Positions 15,963 to 22,661 of a stretch of 42,080 bases of DNA are shown piece after piece (within the stretch, counting starts at the first letter, position 1; each line of letters opens with the position of its first letter). The notes beneath the pieces are model-generated. The model ran no database searches. It was not told where the DNA came from and saw only the letters and a program-made list of their open reading frames with translations. Origin of the DNA: Oscillospiraceae bacterium (GTDB lineage: Bacteria; Bacillota_A; Clostridia; Oscillospirales; Oscillospiraceae); contig JAFYAB010000006.1 of assembly GCA_017540945.1 (NCBI GenBank), positions 1 to 42,080 on the forward strand, read 5' to 3'. Both the position numbers and the translations under genes were made by a program.

Positions 15963-16898
15963 ATGAATCTGATACACCTGAAGTACGCAGTTGAAGTTGC
16001 GGACGCCGGTTCGATCAACAAAGCGGCGGAACGCTTGTTCATGGGACAGCCGAATCTGAGCCGTGCCATCAAGGAGCTTGAGGCCAGCCTGGGCATCTCT
16101 ATTTTCGACCGGTCCGTCAAGGGCATGGTCCCGACGCCGGAGGGAGAGGAGTTTTTGGGCTACGCCCGGCAGATCCTTCGGCAGCTCGACCAGATCGAAT
16201 CCGTTTATCATGGCAAGACGGCACGGAAACAGACATTTTCCATCTCCGTACCCCGGGCCAGCTATATCGCCGACGCCTTTGCGCGCTTCTCCAAAAACAT
16301 CGGACCGGAGCCTGCGGAGATCTTCTATCAGGAGACCAATTCCCTGCGCGCCATCGAGAACATTCTTCATTCCGATTATAAGCTTGGGATCATCCGTTAT
16401 GCTTCCAACTATAAACGGTACTTCAAGGCTATGTTGGAGGAAAAGGAACTCAACTATGAATTGATTACGGAATTTCGCTATGTTCTGATCATGGGGAAGG
16501 AGCATCCGTTGGCACAGACAGAAGAGATCCTGCTGGAGGACCTCCGGCCTTATATTGAGATTGCGCACGCGGACCCCTACGTTCCCTCACTGCCGATGGC
16601 GGAGGTCCGCAAAAGCGAGCTCCCGGCGGATATCAGCCGACGGATCTTTGTATTTGAACGGGCCGGCCAGTTTGATCTGTTGGCCGAAAACCCGGAGACC
16701 TTCATGTGGGTATCTCCGATCCCGGAGGCTCTGCTCCGACGTTATGATCTGGTGCAGAGGCCCTGCGCGAACAATCAAAGGACCTACCATGACGTGTTGG
16801 TTTATCGCAAAAATTATCGGCTTTCCAAGCTGGATCGGCAGTTCATCACGGAGCTGACCGCCTCCAGACGAAGGCATCTGGAAGGGGTATATCGATAA
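15963..16898 (+). CDS. LysR-type transcriptional regulator
   Basis: A 311-residue LysR family regulator. The N-terminal winged helix is standard (MNLIHLKYAVEVADAGSINKAAERLFMGQPNLSRAIKELE, shown in part), with GISIFDRS and TPEGEEFL. An effector-binding domain with SISVPRASYIADAF follows. The ATG at 15963 has GAGCAAAGGAGTACAT upstream. It lies right after the mobile element and before a same-strand iron alcohol dehydrogenase, which is its likely target. An inverted repeat overlapping its own stop codon (16889-16913) may be its binding site. The effector is unknown; an aldehyde, alcohol or redox signal would suit the neighbour. Confidence 0.9.
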   Translation: MNLIHLKYAVEVADAGSINKAAERLFMGQPNLSRAIKELEASLGISIFDRSVKGMVPTPEGEEFLGYARQILRQLDQIESVYHGKTARKQTFSISVPRASYIADAFARFSKNIGPEPAEIFYQETNSLRAIENILHSDYKLGIIRYASNYKRYFKAMLEEKELNYELITEFRYVLIMGKEHPLAQTEEILLEDLRPYIEIAHADPYVPSLPMAEVRKSELPADISRRIFVFERAGQFDLLAENPETFMWVSPIPEALLRRYDLVQRPCANNQRTYHDVLVYRKNYRLSKLDRQFITELTASRRRHLEGVYR

Positions 16899-16913
16899 GT
16901 ACATTACCGATAT
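16889..16913. promoter_or_regulatory. Possible LysR operator
   Basis: ATATCG-N13-CGATAT, a perfect 6-bp dyad over 25 bases that contains an ATC-GAT type LysR box. It lies just upstream of the alcohol dehydrogenase promoter. Confidence 0.4.
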
Positions 16914-16944
16914 GTTTTATATACATTTTTCAAAATGACGCAGC

Positions 16945-16953
16945 TGTGTTATC
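16945..16953 (+). promoter_or_regulatory. Extended -10 promoter for the alcohol dehydrogenase
   Basis: TGTTATCCT, a TGN-extended -10 with a weak -35. It is about 120 bases before the gene and leaves a long leader containing two hairpins. Confidence 0.4.
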
Positions 16954-16995
16954 CTCTTGGTGCAAGCCATTGAGGACGCATTGCCACTGCGTCAA

Positions 16996-17041
16996 ACAGC
17001 GTCTCTCGCAAACAGCTTGCGGGAGACGCTGTTTTTATTTT
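16996..17041 (+). terminator. Terminator-like hairpin in the leader of the alcohol dehydrogenase gene
   Basis: AAACAGCGTCTC pairs with GAGACGCTGTTT, followed by TTATTTT; a smaller hairpin GACGCA/TGCGTC lies just upstream. It stands between the predicted promoter and the ribosome binding site, so it may be an attenuator, or it may end the lysR transcript. Confidence 0.7.
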
Positions 17042-17070
17042 GAACGATAATCATCAGGAGGTTTACAAAA

Positions 17071-18288
17071 ATGGCAAGATTTACCCTTCCCCGCGATCTG
17101 TACCATGGAAAGGGCTCCCTGGAGGCCCTGAAGAGCCTGACCGGAAAGCGCGCAATCATCTGCGTCGGCGGCGGCGCAATGAAGCGCAACGGCTTCCTGG
17201 ACAAGGCTGCCGCTTATCTGCGCGAAGCAGGCATGGAAGTTGACTTCATTGAAGGCATTGAGCCCGACCCTTCCGTGGAAACCGTTATGAAGGGCGCTGC
17301 GAAGATGCAGGAGTTCCAGCCGGACTGGATCGTCGCTATGGGCGGCGGATCTCCCATTGACGCCGCGAAGGCCATGTGGATCAAGTATGAGTATCCCGAA
17401 ACCACCTTTGAAGATATGTGCAAGGTTTTCGGGCTTCCGAAGCTGCGCACGAAGGCGCACTTCTGCGCCATCCCTTCCACCTCCGGCACCGCGACCGAGG
17501 TCACCGCGTTCTCCATCATCACCGATTACTCCAAGGGTATCAAGTATCCCATCGCCGATTTTGAGATCACGCCCGACGTGGCGATCGTTGACGCTGAGCT
17601 GGCGGAGACGATGCCCAAGAAGCTGGTCGCCCACACTGGCATGGACGCCATGACCCACGCCATCGAAGCTTACGTATCTACCGCCAACTGCGACTATACC
17701 GATCCGCTGGCTCTGCATGCCATTGAGATGATCCAGCGCGATCTGGTCGGCTCCTACAACGGCGATATGGAAAAGCGCGGTTCCATGCACAACGCCCAGT
17801 GCCTGGCCGGCATGGCCTTCTCCAACGCGCTGCTGGGTATCGTGCATTCCATGGCACATAAGACCGGCGCCGTCTTTGCCGACTACGGCGCACACATCAT
17901 CCATGGCGCTGCCAACGCCATGTACCTGCCGAAGGTCATCGCCTTCAACGCCAAGGACCCCACGGCGAAGAAGCGTTACGGCTACATCGCAGACCGGATG
18001 AATCTGGGCGGCAAGGACGACGATGAGAAGGTCGCGCTCCTGATCGCCTACCTGCGCAAGATGAACGACGACCTGAATATCCCCCACTGCATTAAGAATT
18101 ACGGCGCGGACAGCTATCCCACCGAGCAGGGCTTCGTTCCCGAGGAAGTGTTCCTGGCACGCCTGCACGACATTGCCGTCAACGCGATTGCCGACGCCTG
18201 CACAGGTTCCAACCCCCGCCAGCCCTCTGTCGAAGAGATGGAGAAGCTGCTCAAGTGCTGCTACTACGACACCGAAGTTGATTTCTGA
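17071..18288 (+). CDS. Iron-containing alcohol dehydrogenase
   Basis: A 405-residue family III alcohol dehydrogenase, reducing aldehydes to alcohols (or the reverse) with NAD(P)H. The nucleotide site shows GGGSPIDAAKAMW; the metal site is seen as TGMDAMTHAIEAYVS and GIVHSMAHKTGAVF with a further His in GAHIIHGAANA. The C-terminal SNPRQPSVEEM is typical of the ethanol/butanol group. The ATG at 17071 follows CAGGAGGTTTACAAAA. It resembles the C-terminal half of AdhE encoded 5 kb downstream. A LysR gene lies upstream and a strong terminator follows. The substrate cannot be read from the sequence. Confidence 0.92.
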   Translation: MARFTLPRDLYHGKGSLEALKSLTGKRAIICVGGGAMKRNGFLDKAAAYLREAGMEVDFIEGIEPDPSVETVMKGAAKMQEFQPDWIVAMGGGSPIDAAKAMWIKYEYPETTFEDMCKVFGLPKLRTKAHFCAIPSTSGTATEVTAFSIITDYSKGIKYPIADFEITPDVAIVDAELAETMPKKLVAHTGMDAMTHAIEAYVSTANCDYTDPLALHAIEMIQRDLVGSYNGDMEKRGSMHNAQCLAGMAFSNALLGIVHSMAHKTGAVFADYGAHIIHGAANAMYLPKVIAFNAKDPTAKKRYGYIADRMNLGGKDDDEKVALLIAYLRKMNDDLNIPHCIKNYGADSYPTEQGFVPEEVFLARLHDIAVNAIADACTGSNPRQPSVEEMEKLLKCCYYDTEVDF

Positions 18289-18308
18289 GACAGAAGCTTC
18301 TAAATCAT

Positions 18309-18345
18309 CGGCGGCCTCCGCAAGCGAACGGAGGCCGCCTTTTTC
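18309..18345 (+). terminator. Terminator between alcohol dehydrogenase and Nudix genes
   Basis: GGCGGCCTCCG (18310-18320) pairs perfectly with CGGAGGCCGCC (18329-18339), followed by TTTTT. It ends only ten bases before the Nudix start codon. Confidence 0.85.
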
Positions 18346-18354
18346 GGGGTAAGA

Positions 18355-18924
18355 ATGATGGATAAAAAGAGAGATCAGAAGGGCCTGACAGAGCAGGAGT
18401 TTCTGGAGGCCTACAAAAAGAAAAATTATCCTCGCCCGTATCTGACGGCGGATTTGGTCCTGCTTTCCGATACGGGAGAGGTTTTACTGGTTCAGCGAAA
18501 GGGACATCCCTTTCTCGGCTGCTGGGCGTTACCCGGCGGTTTCGCAAAAGCCGACGAAACTGTTGCGGAAACAGCTGTCCGGGAACTTCGCGAGGAGACG
18601 GGCGCAGAGACAGCGCCGGAAGCCCTGATTCCTTTAGGACTGTACAGCAAGCCCGGGAGAGATCCCCGGGGCTGGGTGGTAACACAGGCCTATCTCGCGA
18701 TTCTTCCAAGAGGCAAGGTCTGTCCTGCCGCGGGAGACGACGCGGCGGATGCCGCATGGTTCAGGCTGAAGCTTGACCGTGAGAAACGGGTCTGGCTGGA
18801 GCATGACGGGCTGCGCCTGGAGTTGAACGGAGCAAGCTCCGATCTCGCCTTTGATCACGGCGAAATACTGACCGCAGCATACAAACTATATTTTACCAAA
18901 AAGAAGGAATGGATCTATGTATAA
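18355..18924 (+). CDS. Nudix hydrolase
   Basis: A 189-residue Nudix enzyme with a complete box in GGFAKADETVAETAVRELRE followed by ETGAE, binding Mg2+ and cleaving nucleoside diphosphate-X compounds. Its place at the head of NADP(H) genes (NfnAB, NAD kinase) suggests ADP-ribose or an NAD(H)-related substrate, but the specificity motif is not clear. The first ATG at 18355 (a second at 18358) has only a GGGG site, and the terminator hairpin is just upstream. Its last codons overlap the nfnA start by 8 bases, which argues for co-translation. An ADP-ribose pyrophosphatase role is the likeliest alternative. Confidence 0.85.
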   Translation: MMDKKRDQKGLTEQEFLEAYKKKNYPRPYLTADLVLLSDTGEVLLVQRKGHPFLGCWALPGGFAKADETVAETAVRELREETGAETAPEALIPLGLYSKPGRDPRGWVVTQAYLAILPRGKVCPAAGDDAADAAWFRLKLDREKRVWLEHDGLRLELNGASSDLAFDHGEILTAAYKLYFTKKKEWIYV

Positions 18925-19768
18925 AATCGTCCACAAGAAAGAGCTGAACCCCACAGTGACGCAGATGGAGATCTGTGCGCCCCTGGTGGCGAAGAAGGCC
19001 AAGCCCGGTCAGTTCATCATTCTCCGGGTCAATGAAGAGGGCGAGCGCATTCCTCTAACCGTTGCCGGCACCAACGTCGAGGAAGGCACCGTCAAGATCA
19101 TCTTCCAGATCGTCGGCGGCACCACTGCGCTGCTGAACGCCAAAAAAGAGGGCGAGTTCATTCAGGACTTCGTCGGACCTCTGGGCGTCGCCACCCACAC
19201 CGAGGGAATCAAAAAGGTCTGCATCGTCGGCGGCGGCGTGGGCTGCGCCATCGCCATGCCGGTCGCCCAGGAGTTCCACCGCCTCGGCGCCGAAGTCACC
19301 TCCATCATCGGCTTCCGGAATAAGGACCTTCTGATCTTAGAGGACGAGTTCCGGGCCTGCTCCGACAAGCTCATCGTCATGACCGACGACGGCTCCTACG
19401 CCCGCCACGGCAATGTCACTGTGCCGCTGAAGGAGATGCTGGAGGCCGGCGAGCGCTTCGACATGATCATCACCATCGGCCCGCTGATTATGATGAAGTT
19501 CGTCACCCTGACCGCCAAGCCCTTCGGGGTCCCCGTCACCGTGTCCATGAACCCCATTATGATCGACGGCACCGGCATGTGCGGCGGCTGCCGCCTGACC
19601 CTGGTCCGGGAGGGCAAGCGGATTACCAAATTCGCCTGCGTGGACGGCCCCGACTTCAACGGCTATGAGGTCGATTTCGACGAGGCCATGTCCCGCGGCA
19701 GGATGTACTTCGACTTTGAACGCCACGCCTATGAAGAGACCTGCAACCTGCTGAAAGGAGGCAACTGA
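18917..19768 (+). CDS. nfnA: NfnA, ferredoxin-NADP+ reductase-like subunit of NADH-dependent transhydrogenase
   Basis: A 283-residue FAD/NAD-binding protein of the ferredoxin-NADP reductase superfamily. With NfnB it forms the electron-bifurcating NADH-dependent reduced ferredoxin:NADP+ oxidoreductase. The FAD site is seen in KPGQFIILRVNEEGERIPLT, the nucleotide site in VCIVGGGVGCAIAMP, and the [2Fe-2S] ligands in GTGMCGGCRL and FACVDGPDF. It overlaps the Nudix gene by 8 bases and ends 1 base before nfnB. The alternative name for this family is sulfide dehydrogenase subunit SudB; the pairing with hydrogenase and AdhE here favours the Nfn role. Confidence 0.9.
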   Translation: MYKIVHKKELNPTVTQMEICAPLVAKKAKPGQFIILRVNEEGERIPLTVAGTNVEEGTVKIIFQIVGGTTALLNAKKEGEFIQDFVGPLGVATHTEGIKKVCIVGGGVGCAIAMPVAQEFHRLGAEVTSIIGFRNKDLLILEDEFRACSDKLIVMTDDGSYARHGNVTVPLKEMLEAGERFDMIITIGPLIMMKFVTLTAKPFGVPVTVSMNPIMIDGTGMCGGCRLTLVREGKRITKFACVDGPDFNGYEVDFDEAMSRGRMYFDFERHAYEETCNLLKGGN

Positions 19769-19769
19769 A

Positions 19770-21179
19770 ATGGCCATCAACCACAAGAAGCATGAAATGC
19801 CCTCCCAGGAGCCTCTGGTCCGGGCACACAACTTCAACGAGGTCGCCCTCGGCTACACCGCGGAGATCGCGGTCGAGGAGGCCCGGCGCTGCCTCAACTG
19901 CAAGAACCGTCCCTGCGTGGCGGGCTGCCCCGTCAACATCGCGATCCCCGACTTCATCGCGAAGATGAAGACCGGCGACTTCGAGGGCGCCTACCAGGTC
20001 ATCTCCCAGTCCTCCGCCCTGCCCGCCGTTTGCGGCCGCGTCTGCCCCCAGGAGACCCAGTGCGAGAGCAAGTGCACCCTGGGCATCAAGTTCGAGCCCG
20101 TGGGCATCGGCCGTCTGGAGCGCTTCGCCGCCGACTGGCACAACGAGCATTCCACCGAGGCCCCCAGGATGCCCGAGCCCAACGGCCATAAGGTGGCCAT
20201 CGTGGGCGCCGGCCCCTCCGGCCTGACCTGCGCCGGCGACCTGGCCCGGAAGGGCTACAAGGTCTCCATCTTCGAGGCCCTGCACACCGCCGGCGGCGTG
20301 CTGGTCTACGGCATTCCCGAGTTCCGTCTGCCCAAGGCCATCGTGGCCAAGGAGGTCGAGGGCCTCAAGGCCCTCGGCGTGGACGTGGAGACCAACGTGG
20401 TCATCGGCAAGACCCTGACCATCGACGAGCTGTTCGAAGACGGCTACGAGGCGGTCTTCGTGGGCTCCGGCGCGGGCCTGCCCAACTTTATGAACATCCC
20501 CGGCGAGAGCTATAAGGGCGTCTACTCCGCCAACGAGTTTTTGACCCGCTCCAATCTGATGAAAGCCTACAAGGCCGACCCCGTCACCCCGATCATGAAG
20601 GGCGGCAAGGTGGCCGTGGTGGGCGGCGGCAACGTGGCCATGGACGCGGCCCGTACCGCCCTGCGCCTGGGCGCCGAGCATGTGTACATCGTCTACCGCC
20701 GCTCCATGGAGGAGCTCCCCGCCCGGAAAGAAGAAGTCGAGCACGCCATCGAGGAGGGCATCGACTTCCGTCTGCTGCAGAACCCCGTGGAGGTCCTGGG
20801 CTACAACAACCCCGAGAACCCCCGCGACCCCAAGAACGGCTTCGTCACCGGCCTGCGCTGCATCAAGATGGAACTGGGCGAGCCCGACGCCAAAGGCCGC
20901 CGCAGACCGGTGCCGATCCCCGGCTCCGAGTTCGTGCTGGATGTGGATACCGTGGTCATCGCCATCGGCACCAGCCCGAACCCCCTGATCAAATCCACCA
21001 CCAAGGGCCTTGAGGTCAACAAGCACGGCGGCATCATCGTCAACGAGGACGGCCTGACCTCCCGCGAGGGCGTCTACGCCGGCGGCGACGCCGTCACGGG
21101 CGCGGCCACCGTCATTTCCGCCATGGGCGCCGGCAAGGTCGCCGCCAAGGGCATCGACGAGTACCTGATGAACAAATAG
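19770..21179 (+). CDS. nfnB: NfnB, glutamate synthase small-subunit-like flavoprotein
   Basis: A 469-residue protein of the GltD-like family. The N-terminus holds two [4Fe-4S] sites (CLNCKNRPCVAGCPVNIAIP and CGRVCPQETQCESKC), then an FAD motif VAIVGAGPSGLTCAGDLA and an NADPH motif VAVVGGGNVAMDAARTA. The C-terminal GGDAVTGAATVISAMGAGK is the usual FAD-contact motif. Beside nfnA it is assigned as the large, NADPH-binding subunit of the bifurcating transhydrogenase; a stand-alone glutamate synthase is excluded because no large subunit is near. It begins 1 base after nfnA with AAAGGAGGCAAC as binding site. Confidence 0.9.
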   Translation: MAINHKKHEMPSQEPLVRAHNFNEVALGYTAEIAVEEARRCLNCKNRPCVAGCPVNIAIPDFIAKMKTGDFEGAYQVISQSSALPAVCGRVCPQETQCESKCTLGIKFEPVGIGRLERFAADWHNEHSTEAPRMPEPNGHKVAIVGAGPSGLTCAGDLARKGYKVSIFEALHTAGGVLVYGIPEFRLPKAIVAKEVEGLKALGVDVETNVVIGKTLTIDELFEDGYEAVFVGSGAGLPNFMNIPGESYKGVYSANEFLTRSNLMKAYKADPVTPIMKGGKVAVVGGGNVAMDAARTALRLGAEHVYIVYRRSMEELPARKEEVEHAIEEGIDFRLLQNPVEVLGYNNPENPRDPKNGFVTGLRCIKMELGEPDAKGRRRPVPIPGSEFVLDVDTVVIAIGTSPNPLIKSTTKGLEVNKHGGIIVNEDGLTSREGVYAGGDAVTGAATVISAMGAGKVAAKGIDEYLMNK

Positions 21180-21182
21180 AGC

Positions 21183-21974
21183 ATGAAGATCTTCCTTTGC
21201 CCAAACGGCTTTACCGAGCAGCAGGCTGAGCAGGCGCGACACTGCGTCTCCCTGTTGGAAGCGTGCGGACATTCCTGCGCTGTTTCTTTGGAGGACAGCC
21301 GCCGCCTGTATCATACGGAGAGCCGCAGCCTTTTTGGCCCCGCCGAGAGCCATTTGATCGTTTCTCTCGGCGGAGACGGGGCTGTCCTGCGGGCCGCGCA
21401 AATCGCTTTGTCCTGCGGGAAAGCTCTGCTGGGAGTCAACAGCGGTCGTTTGGGTTTTCTCTGCGCCATGGATTATCGCGGGCTGAGCCGATTTTCTGAA
21501 AGCTTTTCGTCCTGCCGGTTATCCTACAGGAGCTTGCTTACTCTGCAGATGAAGGGAAAAAGGCTACTGGCGCTGAACGATGTGGTCATCGCCAAGGAGA
21601 ATTTCGGCCAGACGGTGGAGCTCTCGGTACGAATCCGGAAAACAGACGAGCTCCACCTGCGTGGAGACGGGCTTATCCTCGCCACGCCGACAGGCTCGAC
21701 CGGATACAGTCTTTCCGCCGGGGGGCCGATCCTGGATTCAGAAAGCCGTGCAATTCTGCTCACTCCTATCTGTCCACATGGCTCAGATGCTCACTGCCTG
21801 GTTCTGCAGGACACATGCAGCATTCGGATCTCGGGACAAAACGGCAACGCGCAGATTTTTGCGGACGGCCGATATGTCGGGCGGCTGTCGCACGAGATTT
21901 CCCTGCGAAAAGCAGAGAAAAAGCTGCTTCTATATGAGAAGGCCAACGGAATCTTCGGCAGGATTTCCCTATGA
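21183..21974 (+). CDS. nadK: NAD kinase
   Basis: A 263-residue ATP-NAD kinase, making NADP+ from NAD+. The motifs are complete: SLGGDGAVLRAA (GGDG), NDVVIAKENFG (NE/D motif) and DGLILATPTGSTGYSLSAGGPIL. It starts 3 bases after nfnB, which makes it part of the same transcript as the NADPH-producing transhydrogenase; such placement ties the size of the NADP pool to the enzyme that reduces it. Slightly shorter than the usual 280-300 residues, mainly at the N-terminus. Codon use looks less GC-rich than nfnB. The stop overlaps an ATG (ATGA at 21971) that opens a 12-codon frame ahead of rex. Confidence 0.9.
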   Translation: MKIFLCPNGFTEQQAEQARHCVSLLEACGHSCAVSLEDSRRLYHTESRSLFGPAESHLIVSLGGDGAVLRAAQIALSCGKALLGVNSGRLGFLCAMDYRGLSRFSESFSSCRLSYRSLLTLQMKGKRLLALNDVVIAKENFGQTVELSVRIRKTDELHLRGDGLILATPTGSTGYSLSAGGPILDSESRAILLTPICPHGSDAHCLVLQDTCSIRISGQNGNAQIFADGRYVGRLSHEISLRKAEKKLLLYEKANGIFGRISL

Positions 21975-22001
21975 TCGTTACCGGAAAGGAAGGGATGCTG
22001 T

Positions 22002-22661
22002 ATCTGTAAACAAATATCGATTCCGAAAGCGACGCTGGGCCGGCTGCCGATCTATCTGAACTATCTGAAAACCGGCCCGCAGTCACAGTATATTTCCGCC
22101 GCGGCCATTGCCAAGGCACTGGGCTACGGCGACGTGACCGTCCGCAAGGACCTGGGCATCGTCAGCGGCGAGGGACGTCCCCGCCTCGGGTACGTCCGGG
22201 ACGCACTTGCACGGGACATGGAAGCAGCCCTGGGTCTGGACAGTCTGGAGCCGGTGATCCTTGTCGGCGCGGGGAAGCTGGGAAAGGCTCTGATCGGGTA
22301 TCCGGGCTTTCGGCGCTTCGGCTTTTCGATTCTGGCAGCCTTTGACGACGATCCGCGTAAGCAGGCCCCCGGCGGGAAGCAGCCTGTGTTCCCCATGACG
22401 GAGCTGGCGGAATACTGTGAAACAAATCATGTCGTCATCGGAATTATCACAGTCCCGGAGACTGCGGCGCAAAAAGTCTGCGACAAAATGACTGCCGCAG
22501 GCATTACTGAAATCTGGAATTTCGCACCGTGCAGATTGGAGGTCCCGGAGGGGGTTTCCGTCCAGCAGGAGAACCTGGCTCTGTCGATTGCCCATCTGCA
22601 CATGTGCGCTAAGAAAACCAGATCATCGCATATCACAAAACGAACAGAAAGGAACGCATGA
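22002..22661 (+). CDS. rex: Redox-sensing repressor Rex (no standard start codon in frame)
   Basis: A Rex family repressor that senses the NADH/NAD+ ratio. The winged helix is seen in IPKATLGRLPIYLNYL and YGDVTVRKDLGIVSG, the Rossmann motif in ILVGAGKLGKALIGY, and the C-terminal NFAPCRLEVPEGVSVQ is typical. The frame is open only from 21975 and holds no ATG, GTG or TTG before the winged helix; the first, GTG at 22134, would remove half of it. The frame given starts at ATC 22002, eight bases after AAGGAAGGG; ATT 22020 is another option. An ATG at 21995 (or 21971, overlapping nadK) reads MLYL then TAA in the neighbouring frame; removing one T near 22007 would join it to KQISIPKATLG. Either a frameshift, an assembly error or a rare start must apply. 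It overlaps adhE by 4 bases. Confidence 0.8.
   Translation: MCKQISIPKATLGRLPIYLNYLKTGPQSQYISAAAIAKALGYGDVTVRKDLGIVSGEGRPRLGYVRDALARDMEAALGLDSLEPVILVGAGKLGKALIGYPGFRRFGFSILAAFDDDPRKQAPGGKQPVFPMTELAEYCETNHVVIGIITVPETAAQKVCDKMTAAGITEIWNFAPCRLEVPEGVSVQQENLALSIAHLHMCAKKTRSSHITKRTERNA

Noticed and set aside
22134..22661. GTG at 22134 as the true rex start
   Set aside because: It would remove most of the DNA-binding winged helix, whose sequence upstream is clearly conserved.
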